Positions 8,798 to 16,563 of a stretch of DNA of 33,128 nt are shown here, piece by piece. The translations under genes and the position numbers were made by a program. Each line of letters opens with the position of its first letter. Position 1 is the first letter of the stretch. Source of the DNA: an uncultured Granulosicoccaceae bacterium. Lineage in GTDB: Bacteria > Pseudomonadota > Gammaproteobacteria > Granulosicoccales > Granulosicoccaceae. Under the pieces are notes generated by a model. That model saw only the letters and a program-made list of their open reading frames with translations, searched no databases and had not been told where the DNA came from. The stretch lies in assembly GCA_938035525.1 (NCBI GenBank), contig CALHOI010000085.1:1-33128 (forward strand), written 5' to 3'.

Positions 8798-11538
8798 TGG
8801 CGGCCAATCCAGCAGACGTAGTAGAAACGATCAGTTTTGAACTCAATGGCAAAATCGTTGAGGCCTATAACGACGAGTCTATTTTACAAGCCGCCAAGCG
8901 TTCGGGTGTTGATATCCCGCACTTGTGTTTTAAGGAAGGCTTGCGCGCCGATGGCAACTGCAGAGTGTGTGTTGTTGAAATAGAAGGTGAGCGCGTATTA
9001 CAACCTTCGTGCATACGCAAACCCACCGAAGGCATGAAAGTGAACACCACCAATGAGCGAACCTTAAAATCGCAAAAAATGGTGCTGGAGCTGCTGCAAT
9101 CTGACATGTCTGAAACGGTTTACTCCGTCGAATCAGAGCTGGATTTCTGGTCAAAAAAACTTGACGTGGGTCAACCACGTTTTGCACCGCGCAAGCAAGC
9201 TGCAAGCGACCTGTCACACCCAGCCATTGCCGTTAATATGGATGCTTGCATTCAATGCACGCGTTGCATGCGGGCCTGCCGTGAAGAACAGGTTAATGAT
9301 GTTATTGGTATGGCGTTTAGAGGCAACCATGCTGAGATAGTGTTCGACCTGGGCGATGACATGGGTGCCAGTTCTTGTGTTGCCTGTGGCGAGTGTGTGC
9401 AAGCGTGTCCCACTGGTGCTCTGATGCCAGCACAAAATGTCGGCCTGGAAAAAATTGACAAAAAAGTTGATTCGGTATGTCCCTACTGTGGCGTAGGTTG
9501 TTTGCTTACTTTCAATGTTAAGGACAACAAAATTCTTTATGTTGAGGGCAGGGATGGTCCGGCGAACAAGAGCCGCCTCTGTGTTAAGGGGCGTTACGGT
9601 TTTGACTACCTTGCCCACCCTGAACGACTCACCAAACCACTGATACGCATCGATGGTGTTCCAAAAGGCTTAAATGAATATTACGACCCATCCGATACCA
9701 GCAAGATGTTTCGCGAGGCCAGCTGGGATGAAGCGCTAGAGCTGGCGGCCAAAGGTTTAAACGATATAAAAGCTGAACATGGCCCATCCGCTTTGGCTGG
9801 ATTTGGTTCTGCAAAAGGCAGTAACGAAGAGGCGTATTTATTTCAAAAGCTGGTTCGCACCGGTTTTGGTACCAACAACGTTGATCACTGTACTCGCTTA
9901 TGTCATGCATCGAGCGTGGCGGCTTTGCTCGAAGGCGTTGGTTCGGGTGCTGTGTCCAATCAGGTTGATGATGTGGCTAACGCCGAAGTGTTGGTTGTTA
10001 TTGGCGCTAACCCTGCGGGTAATCATCCGGTTGCTGCCACGTTTATAAAGAATGCCGTTAAAGTAGGTAAAAAACTTATTTTGATGGACCCGCGATTAAC
10101 TGATTTATCGCGGCATGCCGATTACATGTTGCAGTTTAAGCCAGATACCGACGTTGCCATGCTTAACGCGATCATGTTTACCATTATCGAGGAAGATTTA
10201 GTCGACAAGGAGTTTGTTAAAAATCGCACCGAAGATTTCGCCGAATTAAAAGACAACGTGCAAAACTACAGCCCTGAGAAAATGGAAGGTGTGTGTGGTA
10301 TTCCAGCCCAAACTCTGCGAGAAGTGGCGCGTTTGTTTGCCACTTCTAAAGGTTCGATGATTTTCTGGGGAATGGGTGTTTCCCAGCATGTGCATGGCAC
10401 GGACAACGCACGCTGTTTGATTGCATTGAGCATGATCACCGGGCAGATTGGTCGACCAGGAACGGGGTTGCATCCATTGCGTGGACAAAACAACGTACAA
10501 GGCGCATCAGATGCAGGTTTAATTCCAATGATGTTCCCCGACTACAAGCGTGTTGATAACGCCGAAGCACATGCGCATTTCAGCAAGTTCTGGAACGCTG
10601 ACCTGGATGATCAGCCTGGCTTAACCGTGGTTGAAATTATGCACGCGGTACTGGCAGGCTCACTGCATGGCATGTACATTATGGGTGAAAACCCGGCTAT
10701 GTCCGATCCAAATTTAAACCATGCGCGCGAAGCATTATCCGGTTTGAAGCACTTGGTGGTTCAGGATCTTTTCTTAACCGAGACTGCGGCTTTTGCCGAT
10801 GTGGTGTTACCGGCTTCAGGTTGGGCTGAGAAAGACGGTACCGTGACTAACACTGATCGTCGTGTGCAAATGGGCAGACAAGCACTGGAGTTGCCAGGCG
10901 ATGCCAAACAGGATTTGTGGATTTTGCAGCAACTAGCCAAACGTCTTGGGCTTGATTGGCAGTACGACCATGTGTCAGATGTTTACGAAGAAATGCGCCA
11001 GGCCATGCCCAGCATCACTGGCATCAATTGGCAAAGGTTGCAGGAAAACGATTCGGTTACATACCCGTGCAGCGATGCTAACGACCCCGGACAACCGGTT
11101 GTGTTTCAGGATTCGTTCCCAACACCCAGTGGGCGCGCCAAGCTTGTGCCGGCGACCATTATCACGGCCGATGAAACCACTGATAACGAATTCCCTTTTG
11201 TATTAATGACGGGGCGGCAGCTTGAGCATTGGCACACCGGCACCATGACGCGTCGATCGAGAGTACTGGATGCGGTGGAACCTGAAGCCGTGATCACCCT
11301 TAACCCAGATGACCTGGCCAATCTTAATATTGAAGCAGGTGCTCAAGTGAAGGTGACCTCAAGACGCGGCGTTATCACGGCCACAGCGCGCATTGATGCA
11401 GGCCTGAACAGCGGCGAGATATTCATTCCGTTTTGCTACCATGAAGCAGCGGCAAATCTGCTGACCAATGAGGCTCTCGACCCTTTTGGCAAAATCCCGG
11501 AATTCAAGTTCTGCGCGGTGCAAGTTGAGTCGGCGTAA
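8797..11538 (+). CDS. NAD-dependent formate dehydrogenase alpha subunit (Mo/W-bis-MGD, Fdh1A type)
   Basis: 913 residues from the ATG at 8797. Domains in order: N-terminal [2Fe-2S] ferredoxin with Cys44, Cys55, Cys58 and Cys72; a double [4Fe-4S] ferredoxin domain (CIQCTRCMRAC and CVACGECVQACP); the MopB [4Fe-4S] domain opening at Cys228 (CPYCGVGC); then the molybdopterin oxidoreductase body and a C-terminal MGD-binding domain with MTGRQLEHWHTGTMTRRS. The expected metal ligand is Cys369 in DHCTRLCHASSVAAL, followed by the conserved His370; this position is selenocysteine in E. coli FdhF, but here the codon is TGT, so no recoding is needed. It oxidises formate to CO2 in the cytoplasm and hands electrons to the beta subunit. 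The NuoG-type His-Cys cluster region between residues 73 and 145 contains no cysteine. No fdhD/fdsC-type maturation gene lies in the window. Whether Mo or W is used cannot be read. Confidence 0.95.
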   Translation: MAANPADVVETISFELNGKIVEAYNDESILQAAKRSGVDIPHLCFKEGLRADGNCRVCVVEIEGERVLQPSCIRKPTEGMKVNTTNERTLKSQKMVLELLQSDMSETVYSVESELDFWSKKLDVGQPRFAPRKQAASDLSHPAIAVNMDACIQCTRCMRACREEQVNDVIGMAFRGNHAEIVFDLGDDMGASSCVACGECVQACPTGALMPAQNVGLEKIDKKVDSVCPYCGVGCLLTFNVKDNKILYVEGRDGPANKSRLCVKGRYGFDYLAHPERLTKPLIRIDGVPKGLNEYYDPSDTSKMFREASWDEALELAAKGLNDIKAEHGPSALAGFGSAKGSNEEAYLFQKLVRTGFGTNNVDHCTRLCHASSVAALLEGVGSGAVSNQVDDVANAEVLVVIGANPAGNHPVAATFIKNAVKVGKKLILMDPRLTDLSRHADYMLQFKPDTDVAMLNAIMFTIIEEDLVDKEFVKNRTEDFAELKDNVQNYSPEKMEGVCGIPAQTLREVARLFATSKGSMIFWGMGVSQHVHGTDNARCLIALSMITGQIGRPGTGLHPLRGQNNVQGASDAGLIPMMFPDYKRVDNAEAHAHFSKFWNADLDDQPGLTVVEIMHAVLAGSLHGMYIMGENPAMSDPNLNHAREALSGLKHLVVQDLFLTETAAFADVVLPASGWAEKDGTVTNTDRRVQMGRQALELPGDAKQDLWILQQLAKRLGLDWQYDHVSDVYEEMRQAMPSITGINWQRLQENDSVTYPCSDANDPGQPVVFQDSFPTPSGRAKLVPATIITADETTDNEFPFVLMTGRQLEHWHTGTMTRRSRVLDAVEPEAVITLNPDDLANLNIEAGAQVKVTSRRGVITATARIDAGLNSGEIFIPFCYHEAAANLLTNEALDPFGKIPEFKFCAVQVESA

Positions 11539-11554
11539 GTTTTACCGACTTTTT
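11528..11554 (+). terminator. Intrinsic terminator closing the formate dehydrogenase operon
   Basis: agtcgg (11528-11533) pairs with ccgact (11545-11550), and an internal gtaa/ttac can extend the stem with a small bulge. A run of five Ts (11550-11554) follows at once. The hairpin spans the stop codon TAA (11536-11538), so the end of the coding region is part of the terminator. Stem-plus-T-run geometry fits Rho-independent termination. Confidence 0.65.
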
Positions 11555-11604
11555 AACTGACAACAAATGTTAACCCGTGCTCAAGCGCGGTCTCGTTGCT
11601 CTCC

Positions 11605-11623
11605 AGCGCACACTTTGTGCGCT
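11605..11623 (+). other. Perfect 8-bp hairpin in the spacer before the esterase gene
   Basis: agcgcaca (11605-11612) and tgtgcgct (11616-11623) are exactly complementary with a three-base loop. No T-run follows, so it is not a standard terminator. It sits between the formate dehydrogenase terminator and the esterase start (11725). It could be a leader hairpin or a protein-binding palindrome; nothing decides between these. Confidence 0.45.
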
Positions 11624-11724
11624 CAGGGGCATTCGCATGCAGTATACTTCTTTACACTTGCGGCCCAAAGCACCATGCCCTCATTTGATCGGGTAACATA
11701 CCTCACGCGCAACGAAAGTCGACC

Positions 11725-13857
11725 ATGTTCAAAATCGTTCTATTTACTTTACTGCTAGTATTAAATTTCCTTGGCACCAGTGTGTCATGGGCCTTGGATG
11801 CACCCAGTGTTTCAGTGGATGTGGCAGCCGCAGGCAAGGTGCGCATTACGCTGCTGGAGCGATCAGGTGCAGACGGGTTTAATGTGTATTTTAATCGAAT
11901 CTACCAAGGTACCTATCGCCCGGCGCCAGGTACAGATCAATTTGTTATTGATGGCCAGCCAGGCGCTTATTGTGTGGTGGGGTTTGCAACCATAAATGGA
12001 TCGCAACAATTCAGTCCTTGTAGCAGCAGCGTCACGTTGCGAAACGCAGCTAATGCGCCCAGCACACCCAATAATTTCCGTGTTACTTTGTATTCGACGA
12101 CTGCTGCCGAATTATTCTGGGACGCGGCAGTGGATGATGTTCGGGTTAGCGCGTACGAACTAAAGCGTGATGGCTCAGTGATTTCCAGTTCTAATGGCCG
12201 CAGTTTTTTTGAACCTTCTCTTAGTCCAAATAGTCGCTACGACTACACACTTGTAGCAATAGACAATGAGGGCAACCGTAGTTCCGCGTCTGCTCTTACA
12301 CTGATTACGCCAGTGTCGAATCCAACCAGACCGATCAGCAATAATGGCGATGGTTCTCCACCAACTAAACCTGGCAATTTACGCGGCACTTTTTATTCTG
12401 ACACCACTGCCGAAATATTCTGGGATGCGTCATACGATAATGTTGGCGTTGCGCGTTACGAAGTGGTGCGTAATGGTAAAGTCGTGGCTGAACTGGATGG
12501 TCGTAGTTATTACGATGTGCGGGTTTTTCGAGCGCTTAATTACCAGTATGAGGTAGTCGCTATTGACGTTAACGGTCATCGCAGCGAGCCTGCACAGTTA
12601 TCGTTGAATAGTCGTGCCAATGCGCTTAATCAATTAACTCTGAATGTACAAGGCGAGCGGTTCAACTTAAGAGAGGGCGCAAGCGAAGAACTATTGGTGC
12701 CCATCACTGTTACTCAAAGCGGTACAAACCAGCCCGTAAATTTAAATTTGCAGGCCGAACACCCATCGGCTGAGTCGCAAATCAGTTATCAGATTACTCC
12801 AAGCCGACTTAATGCCAATCAAACGCAGGCCACATTAAAAGTCAAGCTTGGTGTTGGCATGGCGCCCATCGATTTCCATGAGCGACGTTTTAAGTTAAGA
12901 GCCAGTACCAGCAGTAGTGCGCAAGAAGCCCAGATAATTTTTGATGTTAAGCCGGTTGTTGCTCCTGATATATATTTGCTGGTCGGTCAAAGCAATATGG
13001 AAGGCTCTAGCGAGAACTTTGCAAAAAACACAAGCCCCGGTGGCAGCGATGAATTGGATCCGCGCATCAAGCAACTGAACGTATTGCCAAACAGTACCTC
13101 GGTGTTTCAGCACGATTGGCAATTTAGGGACGAATCAACCAACACCAGTTCACCTCGGTACATCGTCGCCGAAGATCCTCTGCATGAACCGCGTGTGCCG
13201 GGTCGATCGATTAAAGAAGCGACCTTTATTGGTTTGGGTTTGTCGTTTGCAAAAGCCGCGCTACCCAACACCACTCAGGAAATTGTCCTGGTGCCCGCGG
13301 CCTGGTCGGCCACCGGATTTTGTGCGGGGGCGCAAGATGGTCTGTCCTGGAATGCTGAACCCACTCCCGAAAATTTTTTGGGTGGCACCTTGTTAGCCGA
13401 TCGGGCGTTAACGCGGCTCAATTTAACCCTGCGAGAAACAGGTGGTGTGTTTCGCGGTATTCTTTGGCATCAGGGTGAAGCCGACTCAACGAATGGCAAC
13501 TGTGCTCGCACCTACCGAGAAAATTTAAGCAAGCTGATTAGGCGATTCAGGACCGAAGCCCGTGTTGATGTGCGTGGTGACGCAGCTCGCGGCGCTCAAG
13601 CACCCATACCACTGGTGGTAGGTAGTATGTCCAAAGGTGAGGAGTTTGGCTTTTTTAATGATGCCAAAATCATCGTGGATGACGTGCACCGCAGTATCGC
13701 CAGTTATATCCCCCACGCAGGCTTTAGCAACCATGACGATCTGCTACCCCCAGACTATCCCTGTGGCGCCGGCTCATGCGTGCATTTTGGCTCACGAGCC
13801 TACCGCGAAATAGGGGATCGCTATTATCGTGTATTGCGCGATATAATAAGTCGCTGA
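11725..13857 (+). CDS. Secreted FN3-SASA domain carbohydrate esterase (sialate O-acetylesterase-like)
   Basis: 710 residues. A signal peptide is clear (hydrophobic VLFTLLLVLNFLGTSVSWA, cleavage near residue 24). Two fibronectin-III-like repeats follow at about 110-195 and 208-300, recognisable from the paired TTAAELFWDAAVDDVRVSAY and TTAEIFWDASYDNVGVARY and the shared FYS/LYS and VAIDxxGxRS elements. A beta-rich segment (about 305-410) precedes the SASA hydrolase domain. Catalytic blocks are present: Ser423 in LLVGQSNMEGSS, the WHQGEADS block from Trp581, and His687 in SCVHFGSRAYREIGDRYY. Such SGNH-type enzymes remove acetyl groups from sialic acid, xylan or other glycans. Export and the FN3 modules point to extracellular polysaccharide as substrate; which one is unknown. 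Downstream is glucokinase, but the gene stands alone between spacers of about 100-190 bases. Confidence 0.85.
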   Translation: MFKIVLFTLLLVLNFLGTSVSWALDAPSVSVDVAAAGKVRITLLERSGADGFNVYFNRIYQGTYRPAPGTDQFVIDGQPGAYCVVGFATINGSQQFSPCSSSVTLRNAANAPSTPNNFRVTLYSTTAAELFWDAAVDDVRVSAYELKRDGSVISSSNGRSFFEPSLSPNSRYDYTLVAIDNEGNRSSASALTLITPVSNPTRPISNNGDGSPPTKPGNLRGTFYSDTTAEIFWDASYDNVGVARYEVVRNGKVVAELDGRSYYDVRVFRALNYQYEVVAIDVNGHRSEPAQLSLNSRANALNQLTLNVQGERFNLREGASEELLVPITVTQSGTNQPVNLNLQAEHPSAESQISYQITPSRLNANQTQATLKVKLGVGMAPIDFHERRFKLRASTSSSAQEAQIIFDVKPVVAPDIYLLVGQSNMEGSSENFAKNTSPGGSDELDPRIKQLNVLPNSTSVFQHDWQFRDESTNTSSPRYIVAEDPLHEPRVPGRSIKEATFIGLGLSFAKAALPNTTQEIVLVPAAWSATGFCAGAQDGLSWNAEPTPENFLGGTLLADRALTRLNLTLRETGGVFRGILWHQGEADSTNGNCARTYRENLSKLIRRFRTEARVDVRGDAARGAQAPIPLVVGSMSKGEEFGFFNDAKIIVDDVHRSIASYIPHAGFSNHDDLLPPDYPCGAGSCVHFGSRAYREIGDRYYRVLRDIISR

Positions 13858-13888
13858 CACTGGCGCAGCTGCCGCCGACACATAAGCG

Positions 13889-13914
13889 CATACAGTGCAT
13901 TACTGCATTGTGTG
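13889..13914 (+). other. Imperfect 11-bp dyad upstream of glucokinase
   Basis: catacagtgca (13889-13899) and tgcattgtgtg (13904-13914) can pair over 11 positions, two or three as G-U, around a four-base loop (ttac). There is no T-run. It lies 43 bases before the glk start and 32 bases after the esterase stop, a position that suits an operator or leader hairpin. It does not resemble the HexR palindrome that controls glucose genes in some gammaproteobacteria. Confidence 0.35.
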
Positions 13915-13956
13915 ACAAATGGGTTGGGGCACTCTAAATTTCCTTGTTAAGACTTA

Positions 13957-14934
13957 ATGGCTCTAAAAAGTACCAATCTGGAAAGTACAAAACTGGTCGG
14001 CGATATCGGTGGTACCAACGCACGATTTGCCCTGGTCGACGAGCAACACAACCCCAATCTCGCCCAGGTTTACCCGGCGGATCAATACGATTCGCTGAGT
14101 GATGTTATCAATCAGTATTTGCACGATCTCGGTGCTGAGCCGCCCACGGCCGCAGCCATTGCGGTCGCGACTCGGGTACTGGGCGACAAGATTGATTTCA
14201 CCAACAACGAGCGGTGGTCGTTTTCCACAAAAGACCTGGCCGCTCAAATAGGTGTGCCCGATTTACACGTGGTTAACGACTTTACGGCGCTAGCCCTGGC
14301 TGTGCCGCATTTGCCCGATTCGCAACTTGAGCAAGTGGGTCAAGGCAGGGCAAAACCGCAGGAGCCCATTGGTGTTATCGGGCCTGGCACTGGTTGCGGT
14401 GTCTCGGGGCTGATACCGGTGTCTGCAGAGCAATGGCGGGCGCTCAATTCCGAAGGTGGCCACTGCTCAGCATCGGTTTCCACCGAGCGTGAAATGGCTG
14501 TTTTCGCTCGGTTCACTGCTCGGTTTGGCCATGTGTCGTTTGAACGGTTTTTATCCGGACCGGGGCTGGTGAACATAGTCACAGCGCTGCGCGAAATCGA
14601 CGGTGCTAAAGCCCAGCAGATCTCACCGGAAATGGTGACTCGCGACGGTCTGTCGGGGGCTGACCCGCACTGTGCCGAGGCACTGGACATTTTCTGCGCC
14701 TTACTCGGTTCCTACGCCGGGGATTTATCGCTGATGCTAGGCGCATCGGGTGGCGTCTACGTGGGGGGCGGCATAGTGCCCAGGTTAGGCGATTTCTTCA
14801 CGCAATCGCAATTCCGGTCCCGTTTCGAGAATAAGGGCCGTGTCTCAGACGAGCTGGTCGATGTACCCACATTTGTGATCAAAGACCCTTATCCAGGGCT
14901 CAGAGGCGCTGCCAGGCTGCTTGCACACGCTTGA
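13957..14934 (+). CDS. glk: Glucokinase (E. coli Glk type)
   Basis: 325 residues, the usual length. It phosphorylates glucose with ATP to glucose 6-phosphate in the cytoplasm. The phosphate-binding LVGDIGGTNARFALVD opens the protein. Glucose-contacting residues of E. coli Glk are kept: Asn-Asp in VVNDFTALALAV, Glu and His in SEGGHC, and Glu in GHVSFERFLSGPGLVNI. The second ATP-binding loop reads GPGTGCGVSG, with Cys and Ser where E. coli has Leu and Ala, a mild change. GASGGVYVGGGIVPR closes the domain. The start is the first ATG of the frame; a strong Shine-Dalgarno is not visible. It probably feeds sugars released outside the cell into glycolysis or the Entner-Doudoroff route. hsp20 follows 78 bases later on the same strand and may be partly cotranscribed. 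Confidence 0.95.
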   Translation: MALKSTNLESTKLVGDIGGTNARFALVDEQHNPNLAQVYPADQYDSLSDVINQYLHDLGAEPPTAAAIAVATRVLGDKIDFTNNERWSFSTKDLAAQIGVPDLHVVNDFTALALAVPHLPDSQLEQVGQGRAKPQEPIGVIGPGTGCGVSGLIPVSAEQWRALNSEGGHCSASVSTEREMAVFARFTARFGHVSFERFLSGPGLVNIVTALREIDGAKAQQISPEMVTRDGLSGADPHCAEALDIFCALLGSYAGDLSLMLGASGGVYVGGGIVPRLGDFFTQSQFRSRFENKGRVSDELVDVPTFVIKDPYPGLRGAARLLAHA

Positions 14935-14957
14935 ATTTGGTCAATTTGGCCTTAGGT
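14930..14957 (+). promoter_or_regulatory. Possible heat-shock (sigma-32) promoter for hsp20, weak
   Basis: cttgaat at 14930-14936 matches six of seven bases of the sigma-32 -35 consensus CTTGAAA and overlaps the glk stop codon. At 13 bp spacing the -10 candidate ccttaggt (14950-14957) matches CCCCATnT only partly. If it is used, transcription would start near 14964, inside the candidate thermometer described at 14946-15008, so both models cannot be fully right. Confidence 0.2.
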
Positions 14958-15008
14958 TTTCGGTAACGCGCACCGTGTATGCGCAAACCTGGGCTGATTG
15001 GAGGCCAA
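14946..15008 (+). promoter_or_regulatory. Candidate RNA thermometer sequestering the hsp20 Shine-Dalgarno
   Basis: ttggcct (14946-14952) is exactly complementary to aggccaa (15002-15008), which contains the 3' part of the hsp20 Shine-Dalgarno ggagg (15000-15004); T14953-G15001 can add a wobble pair. Directly stacked inside is aggttt (14954-14959) with aaacct (14985-14990), and inside that gcgca (14968-14972) with tgcgc (14980-14984) around a seven-base loop. The result is a three-stem leader that would hide the ribosome site at low temperature. RNA thermometers such as ROSE elements are common before proteobacterial small heat shock genes. The ROSE sequence signature itself is not recognised here. 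Confidence 0.45.
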
Positions 15009-15012
15009 TAGC

Positions 15013-15459
15013 GTGAGTAACTACAACCAAGACCCGTTTATTAATTTCGACGGTATTCAAAAAATACAGCAGGAATTAGGGCGACTTTTCGAAGGCGACT
15101 GGGTAAAACCGTCTGCGCGTTATAACGAATCGGGCAATTGGTCGCCTGCCATCGACACAATAGAAACAGAAAATGACTGGCACTACCTGATCGATTTACC
15201 AGGTGTGGCCTTGGCGGATGTGAACGTGAGTGTGCATCGTGGCCAAATAAAAATCAAAGGTAGCAAGCAAGCCGCGCAGCTAGGCACTGTGGTTAGCAAC
15301 GAAAGACCCAATGGTGTTTTTGAACGCACCATAAACTTGTCAGACGATGCTGACGAAGCGTCGTTGAATGCGTCTATGAAACACGGCGTGCTCAGCCTCA
15401 CGGTCAGTAAATCTCATCAATCTGGTGCGCGTGTTATTTCAGTCAAAGAAGTCGACTGA
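15013..15459 (+). CDS. Small heat shock protein (Hsp20/alpha-crystallin family)
   Basis: 148 residues from the GTG at 15013, chosen because ggagg (15000-15004) sits eight bases upstream; the longer TTG start at 14998 would overlap that ribosome site. The N-terminus is short and aromatic (DPFINFDGIQKIQQELGRLF). The alpha-crystallin domain runs from about residue 42 (WSPAIDTIETENDWHYLIDL, then PGV) to about 140, with GVFERTINLSDDAD and the typical closing block MKHGVLSLTVSK. A C-terminal ISV may serve as the I-x-I/V oligomer-anchoring motif. It is an ATP-independent holdase that binds unfolding proteins in the cytoplasm. The leader upstream has both a candidate thermometer and a weak heat-shock -35. 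Not assigned to IbpA or IbpB. Confidence 0.9.
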   Translation: MSNYNQDPFINFDGIQKIQQELGRLFEGDWVKPSARYNESGNWSPAIDTIETENDWHYLIDLPGVALADVNVSVHRGQIKIKGSKQAAQLGTVVSNERPNGVFERTINLSDDADEASLNASMKHGVLSLTVSKSHQSGARVISVKEVD

Positions 15460-15546
15460 GCGCTCTTTATCAATAACGCTTTTCTGGGCGCTTTTAGAAG
15501 TCTTCGGATAGACCCAGCGCCTCAGTTTACTTCGTGTTTTAAAGCG

Positions 15547-16443
15547 CTAAGTACCGGAGAGTAAATGCAGGTCAATCAAGTTGGCTAAATCAACCAACTG
15601 TGCATCGCAGTCGCCAACTTGTTCACCACTGGGCAGGCCCGTTGTTATGTCAAACTGACAAGCGAAAATACCTGATAGCGCATCGGGCAGGTTGTTTATG
15701 GTTAGCAAGCCCTGCTCGATGTTGTAGGTGACGGATGCGCCTACTTCAGGTTGAGGAGTCCCTGTATCTTGCGTCACGAATAAAGTATTGATTTGCAGTG
15801 TTGCCCGATCAACCACGCATTCGTCTGCGGTCTCGTTTTGCAAACTGCTTTGACAGTTTGACGTATCCTCAAATGCAGCCACTCCCATAAATATAGGTAC
15901 ATTGCCCGTGGCCAGTGGCTGCTCACAATCGATCGCCAGCAACGGTTCACCTAAGGCTGGGTCATACGTGCCCAAACAATTATTTTCCTGATCACTCAGT
16001 AGCTCACCCTGATTAAGCTTGCGGTTCAGCGCAATGAGCGTTCGGCCTGTGAGTAACTGAATGCGATTTTGAAATTGGCCAAATGCTGAATTTGGGTCGA
16101 TATTGGGTTGCGTTGCGCCTTCTTCATCCGTATCCATATCTTCCTGGCCGCTTTGCTGATCTGCATCACCGTTGGCATCCGGATCATCCTCACTGATGTC
16201 TTCTGATTCCGTATCCGCTGTTCCCTCATTGCTCATAGGCTCGCCACCAGACTCGCCACTGGTAGACTCTTCGGTATTCGATTCGCCAGTAGCTGATTCG
16301 CCAGCTATGGGATCATCTGTTGGTACTGTATTGGTGCTTGCTGAAGCCTCTGGATCGTTGGATGATCCTGAACTGCAGGCGCTGATCACCAACGCAAGCA
16401 ACAAGATTGTCGCAGCTGAGAAAAAATGCCTGTGCTGGTGCAT
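15547..16443 (-). CDS. Putative lipoprotein with long acidic Ser/Glu/Asp-rich linker
   Basis: 298 residues. The signal sequence ends in a lipobox (LALVISAC), giving lipidation at Cys23; the next residue is Ser, which favours outer-membrane sorting. Residues about 24-115 are low complexity and very acidic, with repeated GES/ESTSGES elements and many Asp, Glu, Ser, Thr and Gly. The globular part (about 118-298) contains six cysteines in spaced pairs (NCLGTYDP, AIDCEQP, NCQSSL, DECVVD, FACQFD, GDCDAQL), probably three disulfides in the periplasm or at the cell surface. I do not recognise the domain. The gene is convergent with hsp20 and divergent from folD. The linker would let the folded part reach away from the membrane. 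Confidence 0.7.
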   Translation of the reverse strand: MHQHRHFFSAATILLLALVISACSSGSSNDPEASASTNTVPTDDPIAGESATGESNTEESTSGESGGEPMSNEGTADTESEDISEDDPDANGDADQQSGQEDMDTDEEGATQPNIDPNSAFGQFQNRIQLLTGRTLIALNRKLNQGELLSDQENNCLGTYDPALGEPLLAIDCEQPLATGNVPIFMGVAAFEDTSNCQSSLQNETADECVVDRATLQINTLFVTQDTGTPQPEVGASVTYNIEQGLLTINNLPDALSGIFACQFDITTGLPSGEQVGDCDAQLVDLANLIDLHLLSGT

Positions 16444-16563
16444 ATATTTGTACCGTGGATGTCGTTAATTTCCGCTAACATACGCCTAATTGTTAGCTCT
16501 GTACATTTACAAAACGGTGTACTGATCGAATAACCCCAATTTTTAATGAGTAGAAATCAGCAA

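Noticed and set aside
9901..9903. Possible selenocysteine at the formate dehydrogenase active site
   Set aside because: The codon is TGT, so a normal cysteine is encoded.
11567..11758. Small open frame of 63 codons between the formate dehydrogenase terminator and the esterase
   Set aside because: It contains the 11605-11623 hairpin, overlaps the esterase start, lacks a ribosome site and shows no protein-like pattern.
14998..15459. Longer hsp20 starting at the TTG at 14998
   Set aside because: That start would lie within its own Shine-Dalgarno; the GTG at 15013 has correct spacing.
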